A stretch of DNA of 64,000 nt from Lepas anatifera (GCA_034440635.1 JAOTON010001027.1:2010001-2074000); one strand, 5' to 3'. Numbered from the stretch's first letter, positions 46,191-57,718 are shown. The notes: generated from the sequence alone by a model not told the origin. Numbers and translations: made by a program.

Positions 46191-47445
46191 TTAACCCTAT
46201 TTCCGTCAGGCTCCCGGCTACCCCCTATTTCCGGCAGGGGGGGGCAATATCGGCCCCCCTAAGATCTCGTAATCTAACCGGCCGATTTTGAAAATTCAAA
46301 GTGCTATAGATTCCCCTGACGCTAAACTTTATTTTGAAAAAAGAAAATTTCAAAATTTTGATTTTTAAGGAGAAAGTCGTGCAAAATATACAATTTTTGT
46401 GTATTTTTTAGATTTTCCATAACCCTTGTCTCTGTTGTACGATTTTCACAAAACTAGTTCAGATTTACAAATAATTGACCCAAAATTGTCATATACTCGA
46501 GTTACGCAAAAATTCGAAATTCAATGGCAGTTCCAGGACCAGGACTATGAGGGGAAATATATACAACCTAAAAAGTTTTTGTTACGCGGATTAGAAGCCG
46601 TGATATACTGCTTGGCATCTTTGACACATAAATAAATGAAAAAAAGTGAAAAACTCATCAGGGGCGGATGCAGTAAGGTAAAACAGTGGGGTAAAATACA
46701 TCCCAACAATATGCGAGTGGTATGCATGAGTATATTAGTCCCTCGACTAGTTGAAATTTATTTCTGATAATTTTTACCCTCCCATGGCAGCTCTGGGAAA
46801 GGGGGTGACATAGGCGGATCAAGGACTCTCGTCGTGGGGGGGGCGGGTGGGGGTGATTGGAAACACATTTTTAATATACAACGATATTGAGTCGCGGCGG
46901 TGATACTGGCTGGGAATATGCATTTTGAAAATGTGTAGTGACTGGACACGCCTCTGGTAATCTAGAATTTGGTTATAACTATTTTGAATTTTCATATACC
47001 CAATTGTATTCGCCCTGGCACGGCTGTAAGCAGTCTTCTCACTTACTAACGTTTAGTCCTTCTTGATAACATTCCCCCCATTTTGAACTGCTGTAACCGC
47101 CCCTGATGAATACAAATAGTGACAATTGTGAATGCACTATCATCTCACATAAAAAATGATATAATAAAACCATATAACTGGTATCAGGATCAGCAGAGAC
47201 GGCTTCCTTTTACAAAGAACCCATCGCATACGATAATACTTGGTTTGTGGATAGAACCTCCCCAAAACCCAGCCATAGCTCCGCCCCTGGTAAATATATA
47301 ATATTGAAAATTTCAGAAAACCTGCCTGTACTAGTTTTAGGAAAAGTCAGGAAGTTTCAAAGTTCTATCGCAAGCCGTTTCGGAGATATTCTTGAAAAAC
47401 CTTAGGGGGGGGCAATATTAGCCCCCCTGCCGGAAATAGGGTTAA
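46191..47445. mobile_element. Family D TTAA element, complete (1255 bp)
   Basis: Flanked by TTAA at 46191-46194 and 47442-47445. The right (simple) end reads, inverted, CCCTATTTCCGGCAGGGGGG. The left end has the outer copy CCCTATTTCCG, an 18-bp spacer, and a second copy CCCTATTTCCGGCAGGGGGG identical to the right terminus. GC hairpin-like blocks follow on both sides, with CTAAGATCTCG inside the left and CTAAGGTTTTTC (inverted) inside the right. The interior is AT-rich, lacks the AGGTCA enrichment of A/B/E and has no transposase frame. CCCTA ends and TTAA targets match piggyBac habits. It was inserted into a GAGTTGAGTC simple repeat. Confidence 0.82.
46655..47110. mobile_element. Possible nested hAT-like MITE(s) inside D
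   Basis: TCATCAGGGGCGGATGCAG (about 46656) and its inverted counterpart TTCATCAGGGGCGGTTACAG (ending about 47109) frame the interior. A second pair, CATAGGCGGATC (46809) and CAGAGGCGTGTCC (inverted, ending 46956), lies inside. No 8-bp target duplication could be found for either, so boundaries are uncertain. Confidence 0.4.
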
Positions 47446-47539
47446 GTCGGAGTTGAGGCGGAAGGCTTTAACCTCGAGTCGGAGTTGAGTCGGCTCACTG
47501 AACTCTGAACTCGTGACAATGTTGCATCATCTACCCTGT
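47446..47539. repeat. GTCGGAGTTGAG simple repeat remnant
   Basis: Continuation of the simple repeat split by the D element. Confidence 0.6.
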
Positions 47540-48390
47540 TACCGAACTATGGACTCAAAATTGGTGCCTGCGATTTCGTCCGCCAAGCATACTCATATAC
47601 CGAACTCATTTCATGAACATGCACTCATGTTTTCCAGTGTTATCGACAATGCACATTGCACAAATGCCTAACCCATATGTCTACCCGCGTGCACAGAATG
47701 TCTCATACACCTGTCCCCCTCCCTCAGTCTGACACCAGGCACAACGACCACCATTTTCAACACCACACATGTAGGCATTACAATTCATCCGCGACCCCTC
47801 CCCACCGAGGCTTGAACTTGGCGTCAGCGGCGCCCAGCGTGACCTCTGTAACCTCTGTGCCCTCAGGCAATCGCAGCTGCCGGCGGATGGCAGTCGCTGA
47901 TTGGTAGAGGCGCATTCACTTATATCGCGAGAAATTCAGCAGAAATTTGTCCATGAAGTCTAAGCCATGAACCAGGAGATGTATTAACACTGTTTTTTTT
48001 AAACATTTCTAGCCATACCTTGCTCTCTATTGGCTTGATTATTTGCCGCACCATCCGAGGCTGCTCTTCGGTACAAGCAAGACGGCAGCAGTCAGCACAG
48101 GCTAGCCGGCGGCCGAGTTCGCTGAAGTCGGGAGTGTCGCGATGGGTTTCTGCTGAGTGGGGAGGATTGGGGCCCAGTCCCAAGGTAACCAAGGGAAGGA
48201 GGAGAGAGACGTTCATAAATCTAAAACTTAACCGTCGGACGAGTTTTAGAGAGTAAGGACTAATGGGGAGCGCTGCCGAAGTACAACCATATAGCATAAC
48301 AGAAGAGGAAAACACGTGCTGCTTTGCTCCGTGTTGGATGGTGAAAAGGCACAAAATCTAGTTCGGGGCTCGAAACATCATCGATGTTTA
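47540..48390 (+). repeat. Dispersed repeat R, copy 1 (about 0.85 kb)
   Basis: Aligns in the same orientation with 54655-55440: CGCCAAGCATA, GTGCACAGAATGTCTC, CCACCATTTTCAACACCACACAT, CACCGAGGCTTGAACTTGGCG, CAGGCAATCG, CTGATTGGTAGAGGCGC, GAACCAGGAGATG, CCGAGTTCG and GATGGGTTTCTGC. No terminal inverted repeat or target duplication is evident. On the minus strand AGTTCAAGCCTCGGTGGG resembles a tRNA B box, so a tRNA-related retroposon is possible; no matching A box was found. Non-coding. Confidence 0.8.
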
Positions 48391-49638
48391 TCGTCAATCA
48401 TTGCTGACGCTTTCCATTGTTTGATAACATTTTAAGTTGTAGGTCAGATGCAGAAGGCCTCTATAGCGCTGTGGAACAGGTATTTGTTGATACATAATTT
48501 CCTCTATTTACAAACTTTATAAGGACTTTGTTTCACTTTTTGGTGGGGGTGCCCAAATCACCATTGGGGGTGCCCAGCACATCATTGGGGGTGCCGAGGA
48601 CTCCGAGGAGCCCCCAAAGAGATAGAAATCCACACCCCTGGTTTGGCAGCAAATCTACGCAAACTGCGAACAGCGCCAAAGCAATGTGCGTGGGAATCGA
48701 GTGCTGTGTAGATACGATAACGTAGAGCCCGCGGACATGAAGTCTATGGAGCGCAGTAAGCAACCCACAGGAACCTGAACTGTATGATGTTAGAGCTGGA
48801 TTTTGGCTACGCTGGATCTTTCTTTGGTATTCGATTTTCAATGCCTCTGTTCGTATTGAGCCCATATACATAATTTTACGTCTATGCAGGGTCGTTGCCT
48901 CATAATTTTTACTGGAATGAGGACCAACCCCAGACAGGTTATAGTCGGGGATGGGAGGGAAACTTTTTGCATTTGGGCTGTCTCTGAAAACGCCACCTAA
49001 GGTGCACTTTACCAACACATTTATGCATGTCTAAGTCCATGCAGGTAATAGGGAGAAGATGCAAAAAAACTAGGTCGAGTCCCAAAATTTTTGTCAGAGC
49101 TTCCCTTTCTGATTCGAAAGTAAGGGGAGTAGCCCCCATTCCCCCCGCTGTCGACGTCCATGCGTCTATAACCCAACAAATTGTTGATATTTTGTCCCTT
49201 CTTTTTGATATGTGGGATAGTAGATTAGTGGGGGGAACCTGTGATCAGAGTTTCCAATAGTATCTAAGTTCGTTATCCCTCTATATTCGACTTGCATCTG
49301 CTGTGTGCTGCCAACTTTGGGAGAATGCTGAACTTTGTGTTTAATGCTTCCTCCTTAGTTCAGTGATGGATGAAATATTTCGCAAAGGGGGAGGCCTCAG
49401 GAGGTGGAAATATACCACCGGTGAGGTACGTCATAGACCTTATAAGGGTCGCATTTCCGGAGCTAATTTTGAGTGTTATTGTAGGGTTGGGTTTTCAAGT
49501 GTTTTATGTGGTATTACATGTATCAAATTTTTCAGGGGGCCAAGAAGGGCGGGTTTCCGCTGACGGTGAACCGGCGGCCAACAATGGAAGACACTGGAAA
49601 CCAGGCCACCTCTGCCTGACCCATCTTCTAAAGTTAGC
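48391..49638. other. Intergenic with short GGGGGTGCC repeats
   Basis: The phrase TTGGGGGTGCC(C/G)A recurs about three times at 48540-48600. The remainder, including the frame 48533-49018 (161 codons, minus), is unrecognised. Confidence 0.4.
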
Positions 49639-50030
49639 TTAAACGTCGCCCCGTTGGGGGGTGGGGGTTGAACTCCCCCTCGGTTTTTTTGTGTTGCAAG
49701 GAAACGTTGGCCCGAAGCGCCACCGTCGCGCGTACTGGGCAAATATTATCCTTCGCATTTTTGAAAAGAATAATTTTACGTTTGGGTCATCTCAGGTCAG
49801 GTCACCAAGCCAGTCTAAGTGTCCTCACCTCCAAAAAAATTTCAACTGACACCATTGAAAACAGGTCTAGTCTATTGATTTGATATTCATATTCCATAAT
49901 AGGTTCACTGAGTACCACAAGTTGTGGTCACAGGAGTTTTATCGACGACCCATTGTCAGGTAGAGGCCATGATCTGTCCATTGGAAGGGCGTGGCGAAAT
50001 GGAAATTTACAAAAAAAGGTTTTACTTATG
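49639..50030 (+). mobile_element. Family B TTAA element, left-half fragment
   Basis: Starts TTAAACGTCGCCCCGTTGGGG at 49639 with a hairpin-like GTGGGGGTTGAACTCCCCC, then CTCGGTTTTTTT, GAAGCGCCACCG, GGGTCATCTCAGGTCAGGTCACC and CTGTCCATTGGAAGGGCGTGG. These match 25699-26507 in order up to about 50030, after which homology is lost. No right end is found, and a SINE lies just beyond. Confidence 0.65.
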
Positions 50031-50335
50031 TCGATACTGCTCGGAAAATATCTTCTTATTCTCCAAATTGTAGCATCCTAGGACACTCCCCTGCGTCATG
50101 CAAGTTTCGAGCAGCTTTCAGATTTGTGCCAATAACTTCGCAGAAAGTAGTGACAGCATTATTTTTGATAGAATTGCGTGTGGACTATCATCACAAATCG
50201 ATCGATATGAATTTTTTATAATTTTTTTCCAAGTTGTTGCAAGCTCGATTTCTTAGTCCGGGTCTCACTAAAGTCATCAAGAGACTTGTCACGGAGACCC
50301 TGACCCCACTATCCGAACGAGCAGCTCCCACAATA
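50031..50335. other. Intergenic, nothing recognised
   Basis: AT-rich spacer between the family B fragment and the SINE. Confidence 0.4.
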
Positions 50336-50567
50336 AAGGGTCAATTTAGAAGCCAAAGTTTAACGTCCCACAAAGCATAGGGACAGCTTTCCCGCTCAGG
50401 TCACCCTCTCACTAGTCAGTTGCCATCCGACCTACGTCGGGTAAATATTGAGCGCCGGAGTGTCGCAGGGGAACCGATCCCAGGCCTGCACATGCACTGC
50501 CACGGCATGTTCCTGAGCAGCGGGCCGGAGCCCAACGCTCTACGAACTGAGCTACCGGGGCGGCAGC
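50336..50567 (-). mobile_element. tRNA-derived SINE
   Basis: On the minus strand the element begins GCCCCGGTAGCTCAGTTCGT (about 50565 downwards), a tRNA acceptor stem and A box. It continues AGAGCGTTGGGCTC, with a B-box-like GGGATCGGTTCCCCTG at about 50480-50465. The A-to-B spacing is about 65 nt, too long for a working tRNA. The body then runs to GGGACGTTAAACTTTGGCTT at about 50370-50350, a tail like the GGGACGTTAAAC ending I associate with tRNA-derived SINEs of marine invertebrates. It is therefore a SINE and not a tRNA gene. The 133-codon plus-strand frame crossing it is incidental. Confidence 0.75.
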
Positions 50568-50735
50568 ATATTGACCATGTTAGGTCCGAAATCACTATTT
50601 ACACATTTCATTACACCCAAAAAATGTGTAGTAATCTTCTTCACGCCTTAAAGTTCAAAATAAGGGGACTATTCTACTATTTAAAAATGTCAAAAAATAT
50701 CTTTACATCTGGTAGCGCATGTCGCGCGATACATG
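50568..50735. other. Short spacer, nothing recognised
   Basis: AT-rich spacer between the SINE and the family A element. Confidence 0.4.
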
Positions 50736-51751
50736 TTAACCCTCGCCCCACCGGGGCCATCGATGGCCCCCTAAGGTTTTTCCGAGATAGCAAAAACGAC
50801 GAGCCGCAGCACCGCGGTTGAGGGCTCTACCTCTCACTGCATCATTTTCCCATCATCCTCAAATTTTTACCCCGGGTCACCCAAGGTCAGGTCACCAGAC
50901 GAGGTCAACCAAGGTCACCTCACTTCACCTTTAGAGCTCTGTAAGAGCTACATTTCAAAGTCGATCGACTTGAAACTTCCTACACTTTATGACCTCTCCA
51001 GGGTCTACAAGGTGTATATCCGGGATTTTTCGATTTCGTGCCTGAGGTCAGGTCACGAGACGACCTCTCCCATTGGAAAAGCATGGGGAAAAGCTATTTC
51101 ATGATATAAAAGCCACAAAAATGATTGCAAATACTCAGACTGCTAAAAACGTTTTTGGACACCCTTTCTCGGATCCCAGGGTCATATTTGCCCTTCGACT
51201 TTTCCAAGGTCATCCAAGGTCACCAGAGGTCAAAACAGTATTTTGACAATAACTTTTACCTAATTGAGCTAGAGCAGTAAAACAAACACCATTGTGTTTG
51301 TCTGGTCACTGGCTTTCATTTGATATACGGCAAGATCACTTTTTGACCTTTCGTGACCTCAGGTCATATTAGGTCACGAGGTGACCTCTGGCGGTCAAAC
51401 CACTGGCGGGAGGTCTTTACGTTCCACATAGCGGAAAAAGTACTGGCAATTTGCTATCAAATGTACTTTACCAGGCCTCAATAGCTCTAATGACATAAGA
51501 GTTATGCCCAGTTTGCTTAATCATTGCATATTTGAGTGAAAATAGCCGATCTTGACCTAATTTAACCTCTGGAGGTCAAACTATTGACCTGAGCACTAAA
51601 ACATGCGAAATAATTTCTTACTGAATTCACGCAAGCTTTCTATTGCACTTCGCAGATTTGCGCTAACGCCCATATTTTCGGGTTAGAGGGGGCCATCGAT
51701 GGCCCCCGGTGGGGCGAAGGTGGCGCGGACCCCCGGTGGGGCGCGGGTTAA
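50736..51751 (+). mobile_element. Family A TTAA element, complete reference copy (1016 bp)
   Basis: TTAA at 50736-50739 and 51748-51751. The simple left end reads CCCTCGCCCCACCGGGGCC, with the perfect palindrome GGGGCCATCGATGGCCCC, then CTAAGGTTTTTCCGAGATAGC. The right end has the terminal motif twice (inverted: CCCGCGCCCCACCGGGGG and TTCGCCCCACCGGGGG) separated by a short spacer, then the same palindrome GGGGGCCATCGATGGCCCCC. The interior carries AGGTCA at 10-bp steps: GGGTCA-4-AGGTCA at 50874-50889, AGGTCA-4-AGGTCA at 50902-50917, and three half-sites at 51207-51232. No transposase frame is present. It is a non-autonomous element, probably piggyBac-mobilised. Confidence 0.83.
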
Positions 51752-54059
51752 TAAAGGCCATGAGCTCTGCAAGATTGCATGCCTCAAGCTACCGCAAGCA
51801 GCTAGACTCGTAATTAGACGCGAAGCTTTGGTTAACCCAGGATAGAAAGACTAGAGGCGATATTTTTGTTTTGCGCGATTGGAGGTGAAAACAAAATGAG
51901 GTTACCTGACATCCTTACCTGTTTTGTCCATAAATAATTATTCTTATAATTTTGACAAAGCGGTCCGTTCTCTTTAAAGGTGCCTGCATAGTGAATACAA
52001 TTCCAACGTTTTGCAGTCTTAGGCTGTGCATGCCCGGGACCGTCGAAGCCTGACATGGACGTCCATCTTCCTTGGGGGGGGCGGTCGATAAACGTAATAG
52101 AGGACCAACCATTTCACCCTATTTGTATCCGTCCCTTCTCCAGCTACACTTAATGATCTAGCTTTTCTGGATTCCAACGGATACCTAACTAGAAACAGAG
52201 CTTGGGAACGGACCCAAACATGCTCCTTGTTTGCGAGCATGAGAAAAGCTACTTGGATGGGGCAACCCTCCACAGCACTCGCAAATAAGCCCTAAACATA
52301 AGTACATAGCCCACCAGCTTGAATAAGCTGTTTTGCGGGATTTAATTTGAGAACGCGCCTTGCATTCAATCTCGCCACCGTAATGAGGAAACCACAAATC
52401 ACTCGCAAGATATCATTGAGCATTTACATGATGTGAACCTTTTCAAACAACGGTGACTTTTCAAAACCAGCTGCCCGTAAATCACCGAAAACCATGCAAC
52501 GCCAAAAAGTGAAATCGCACTCCGGCGTTAAGCTCACTCGCATGTCCCAAATGGCATCCCTTCACCCCATTATGGCTGAGTGAGATTGATGGCAGAATAA
52601 GTGCGGCGTCGGCGTACGTGTCCGCCGTCCCACGGTGTCGCGCGCCGTCCGAGCGTGCTGATACGCCGCCCAAGATAGCTGCCGTGGCCACTCCGGGCCC
52701 ACCCGCTCCCGTCACGCATTCGGGGCATGACTTACGCAGTGGCCCTGCGCCGGCGGCGGTGTCACGCCGGACTGGAGAGGACGCTCCTGAAATCGCCTCT
52801 GTGTCTCGGAGGATACTTGGGTTTTGGGTATATTGAGGGCAAAGGGACATCTCAAAGAGGTGGTCTGAATATCAATGCAGAATCTTTTTGTCGGAATTGT
52901 TTTAGCTTACACAAGTCCAGAGGAATCCAATTAATCCAGATACGACTTGTCGATGCATCGCGCAATAATTTCTACCCTTCTTCCATCATGGAGCTGCAGT
53001 ACAGCTGCAGTTCATCAGTACAAAAACATTACCCTTTAGACTCCTTTTGCATAGATGTGAGGCAGGGGCTGACACGCACCAGTTGCAACGCCCGCCCGGC
53101 CGCCGCGCCGGCGTGTGCTGCCCTGTCTGTGTGCACACAGCTCCCCGCTCCGGCGGTGACCGATCACCACCACGTTATGTCGGGTTGCGGTTACGTCTCC
53201 GTGGCTAATGAGGGGCTGCTGCTCAGATACTCCATACTTTGGTGTTGATACATCGACGGCGGCGTAACTGACCCAATGGCCACTGGCCGGACGGCAGCGG
53301 GGGCCGGTGGTTACTGAAAAAACACGCCAATGGATCCAGGCTTGTATTGGTGAGACCGATGCTAGACCCAGTGCTATATGACTACAGATCGGTACACCCA
53401 GGAGTGTGGATTTGTATTTCTCGAGGTAGGGGCGTCGATATCGAGAATTATTGTAAGTGCCCACATTTTAAAAAGTAAAGGACCAGCATATGAAAGGAAG
53501 TACAGAATATTATGTTTGTTTTAAGCATCACGAAGTCCTTTTCAATTCTGAAAATGGCAAACAGATGAGTTCACAACTCTGCTTGGTACTGTTCACTGAG
53601 GTCCGAGCAACAGCCCAGCACGATGTCACAATGACATTTAAAACATTTTAGCATGCTCAAAAATGTAGCCGTTCGAAAATTTTATTCACCTGAAATATCT
53701 TATTTGACATTGCTTGACGCTGCAATTGTTTTCTCTCCTATCCTCGTACCAATGCTTGGACAGAACGGGGAAGTTTTGGACAAAAAAATCAACATCTACC
53801 AATAACAGTATTTCCTTTGCTGGGATTCACCATTTGCAATGTTTGGCACAAATTGACACAACAGCTAGGAGCGTGACGTCAACCACTAGATGAATAGCGG
53901 AACATTGTAGCATACAAACCAATTTTTTGCCCCCAAAAATAGAAATTTGGAGAATCACGGTTCGGCAGCCGTGCACAGTGACTTCTGGCTACCTTAAGGC
54001 CGGATGGCAGCGGCATCGGAAGGATGTTAAGGGGGAATGACCCGTGCTAACGGAGTACA
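51752..54059. other. Intergenic with two GC-rich patches
   Basis: Mixed sequence. GC-rich patches lie at about 52600-52770 and 53070-53320; the overlapping frames there (up to 173 codons at 52727-53248) lack recognisable domains. No gene is supported. Confidence 0.4.
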
Positions 54060-54468
54060 GTGATGTTCATGGCCTTTGACCTTGACCTTTATGTGGGGTG
54101 ACCTTGACGTAGAATCTCGGTTATATTATGTTATTATGTCACCAATAGGTTCATTCATTATTTGGGCTTTAGTGTGCGCCAACCTGGATGACCATATAGG
54201 CCTATTTGACTGTCACCACTATAGGTCTACAGCGTTGGCGAGCTGGTGAGACTACTTGATTGCAACATTCTCAAAATATAGGTCTGACTTTGAAAGCATG
54301 TAAGTCAACAAATTGACGACCGATTTTCACAATTTCTTCATCAATGCACTAAAAAACTATCATATTTGGCTAAGCTGCATTTTCTGACTGAGAACGGTAC
54401 CCCGGCCACCTCGGACAAATAGGTGGGAGGAAGGGGCACTCTTAGACCCTCTCTACTGCACGTGTTAA
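54060..54468 (+). mobile_element. Family E TTAA element, right-half fragment
   Basis: Aligns with 63650-63982: TGACCTTGACCTT, GGTGACCTTGACGTAGAATCTCGG, TATAGGTCTGACTTTGAAAGC, GACCGATTTTCAC, and GAACGGTACCCCGGCCACCTCGG, ending CTCTCTACTGCACGTGTTAA at 54468. The left half is missing, so this is a truncated copy. Non-coding. Confidence 0.78.
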
Positions 54469-54481
54469 GCTTTTATAGGGC

Positions 54482-54641
54482 CCGTGTCGGATACAAAGGG
54501 GGACTCGGGGTGCTCATCCCCTCTGCCCCCAAATTTCAGAGTGCCTAAAGCAAATGCATAGCCGGAGGCTGTTCCAAGGCAATGGCGGGTAGGCTCGAGC
54601 CCCCTAACCCCCCTCCCAATGAAGTCCTGGATCCCCTACTG
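54482..54641. mobile_element. hAT-type MITE, worn copy
   Basis: The interior is nearly identical to the MITE at 21726-21875 (GCATAGCCGGAGGCTGTTCC, GGCAATGGCGGG, GGCTCGAGCCCCC). The ends (GTGTCGGATACAAAGG and, inverted, CAGTAGGGGATCCAGG) are mutated, and no target duplication is left. Confidence 0.72.
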
Positions 54642-54654
54642 CTTAGGATTTGAG

Positions 54655-55440
54655 ACCAGCGCCTGCAATTTTCCCGCCAAGCATATTCATCTATCGAACT
54701 CAGCTAATGAGCTCATCGTTTTCCAGCGCTATCAGCAGCGCATACTGTACAAACACCTAACCCATATATCCACCTAGGTGCACAGAATGTCTCCTACATT
54801 TGCCCACCTTTCTCAGTACAAAAGCAGGCATAACCACCACCATTTTCAACACCACACATATAGGTTATATAGTATGCCTCGTGACCCCTCCCCACCGAGG
54901 CTGGAACTCGGCGCCAGCGGCGCCCAGGGGGACCTCTTCACCTCTGTGCCCGCAGGCAATCGGCGCCCAGTGGACGGCGGCCGCTGATTGGTAGAGGCGC
55001 GTTCGTGAAAATGACAGAACTTTGAATCACGAACCAGGAGATGCATAAACATTATTTTGTTCAAACATTCATAGTGATACTTTGCTTTCTTTTGGCTTGA
55101 TGATCTGCTCCACCATTCGAGGCTGCTCTTTGGTACGGCGAAACGGCGGCAGAGTCAAACTGGCCGGCGGCCGAGTTCGATGAAGTTAGAAGAGTCGCGA
55201 GATGGGTTTCTGCACAGTAGTGACGAGAGGGCCCCCGTATGAGAGAATGAGGAGAGGGAAGTACATAAAACAAAATATTAACCGTGAGGCGAGTTATAGA
55301 GAGTGAAGACCAATAGAGCACTGCCGAAGTAGAAACAGATAATATACGAAATGAGGGAAGCACTTGCTGCCTTGCTCTGAAATGGATGATGAAAAGGCAT
55401 AAAACTTCAGTTGGGCCTTTAAACATTATCGATGTTTTGC
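54655..55440 (+). repeat. Dispersed repeat R, copy 2 (about 0.79 kb)
   Basis: Same orientation and order of conserved blocks as 47540-48390 (GCCAAGCATATTCAT, CCACCTAGGTGCACAGAATG, CACCGAGGCTGGAACTCGGC, CTGATTGGTAGAGGCGCG, GAACCAGGAGATGCATAAAC, GATGGGTTTCTGC, ATTATCGATGTTT). Non-coding. Confidence 0.8.
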
Positions 55441-56828
55441 ATTTCGCCATTCTGACATCATACCACAGAGACTAAAACTGAATGATGAGACCCAAATCAT
55501 AAGTGAGGGAATATTTTTGTGTAAGGAGGGTAAAACTAAGGAGATATGCTGAAAAGTATGAACGGGGAAGGGGGAAAACACTGTAGACGGTTCGGGTCAA
55601 TCCCGTATAGAAAAAAAATTAGTTCTAGAACATACTTTGCGAACAACACGCTATCAAGCAATGAAGTGGCCAGTGCCCACAAAATGGAAACAGGCGGTGG
55701 AGGGTGTTACCTGCAAGGTATGATTTCCACCTTAGTTTCTACGGAGCGTACAGCTGCAATTATTTGCCTAATGGCCCCTAGAGCTTGTTTTCCCTCATGC
55801 ATGCCTATTCATTGTGCGATTCTTCTGCTTCATTCAAACAGCTGCAAACGGGCATGCCTGAGTTAGTGCGGCTGCAAGAACGTTTGTTTATTTATATATT
55901 CTAAAACTGGCATTTAAATCACCAATGATGGTACACCACGGTCAGGCGAAGTGACGAGTCAAAACACCTTTTCCAAGCATAGTCAGCATAGCACTGTTAA
56001 TGTACGGTTTCCCAGTAAATCGGAATAGGCGAATGGTGAGATTCCTGCCTATCTTTCCGTTTTCCTACATTTTTCATTGTCACAGTTGGGCACCCACTTT
56101 GACCGTCGGTAGGGACCTGTACTTCAATTTTGCTCACTATTTCACAGACCGGTAATACATACATCACAAATGCGTGGTGTTGGGGTGCAGGTTTTTCCAG
56201 TGCAAGGAGATATCTGGCGGCAAACTATAAATAAAACATAGCGCTAGCCAACATTCATGAGCTCGCTTTATGCTGGATGTAAGACCAGCCCAAGGACAGG
56301 TGGGGTGCGCTGCTTGAGGTATTTATGATACAACTTACTCAGCTTTTTCTTGCTCCAGATACGCAGTGCTGCAGTGCTCCGATCAATTCAACCTTTATGA
56401 TCGCATGTGCGCATCGAAATGTGTGGGCACCTACGCCGTCGCCGATAACTTTGCAGACTGGTGGGCGCTGAAAACCTATATTGAGAAACCAAGGCAACTT
56501 CTGAACACAGCTGCACCTGGGGTATACTAGGTATTTACGTGGAGAAACCTTCTCAGAAGAAGTCCTGCTAAGTCAAACCCTCGGATGCATCCACCAAGTT
56601 CTCTTTAAAATCAAAGCACGAATTCACCTGGAAAGGTTGAGCACCTGGAAAAATTGATAAAGAACCAGATTTGACCAGGTTTTCAGGTGCGTGTGTATGT
56701 ATGTGCATTGTGCATGCAAACAAATTTATTGGTGAAGCAGTATAGCGATCCAAATACGTTCTATTGATCATGAGGTAACACCGAAAATCCGATGTAATTA
56801 TGATTATTAATGAGCATTAGAATACACA
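55441..56828. other. Intergenic, nothing recognised
   Basis: Mixed sequence without coding homology. Frames of 106 codons (55546-55866) and 67 codons are undistinguished. Confidence 0.4.
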
Positions 56829-57667
56829 TAGGGTAAGGGCGGGTAAGAGTACGCAGGAGATAAGAGTACGCAGCAGCTGTTTTGGTTACTTAGCAACCAC
56901 TGAGATGGCTGATACTCTGGTATAAAAAAGCGAGGTCAGTGCCTAGGCCGCTCACAAAAATTCAACGTGTTCCTGTTCTTCCCGCGGGAGGTGCAAAGCA
57001 AAATAAGTTTCTGGGCACCCTTGAAGTAATATTTCTTAACTGGGTAAACTTGTAGACCATGCTTCTATTATCAAAACTATTGTATTACGGTCTGTCATCA
57101 GTAAGAATGCGGACCTAGGAGTGTGCTCCAGGACCGGAACTCACACTAAAACGCCTGCCAGCATGTTTATGAAGACTTTCTTCCCAAGGGAGCATGTCCG
57201 GCAAGAGTACGCAGTGGACCATTGGACAAGAGTGCGCATGCTTAAGAGATAGGAAAACGTGATCTTCACTCGAGACAGAGTCCATAATTCCTTTTTGGAA
57301 AACAAAATGCTGCAACATAGTTTTTGTATATTCAGAACGATATGAAATTATACAATCACCTGGTTTGCCGACAAAAAAACTTTGCGACATGACCTATGCA
57401 CCTAAAGCACAGTGGGGCATCAATGCGTACTCCAGCCGTCTCTTGCGTACTCTTAACGACCCACTCCGGCAAGAGTGCCCACGTGACTTTTTATTTTTGA
57501 TGGGCTCGTGGCGAGTTCCTTTCAAAGACATCGAGTTGAAACATGGACCATTCATAGACAATTCTTCAGGCTAAACAATCACATACAAATTTTAGCTGTT
57601 AAACTTATAGGAGAAAAGTTAAAGCCTTTAGAAAGTTAAGTGCGTACTCTTGCACGGACTTCCCCTA
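56829..57667. mobile_element. TA-flanked inverted-repeat element (about 0.84 kb)
   Basis: Left end TAGGGTAAGGGCGGGTAAGAGTACGCA (quoted here in two parts: TAGGGTAAGGGCGG and GTAAGAGTACGCA) and an inverted right end TAGGGGAAGTCCG followed by TGCAAGAGTACGCA. The word AAGAGTACGCA recurs inside in both orientations (about 56872, 57203, and inverted near 57455 and 57650). TA at both outer edges suggests a Tc1/mariner-like target. No transposase is present; frames are short. Confidence 0.65.
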
Positions 57668-57718
57668 CATGTGAATCAAAACAAGGACAAACTACTAAAA
57701 CACCCCCTAAACCTTTGC

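Noticed and set aside
50465..50567. Functional tRNA gene on the minus strand
   Set aside because: A-to-B box spacing is about 65 nt, no cloverleaf closes, and a SINE-like body and tail follow.
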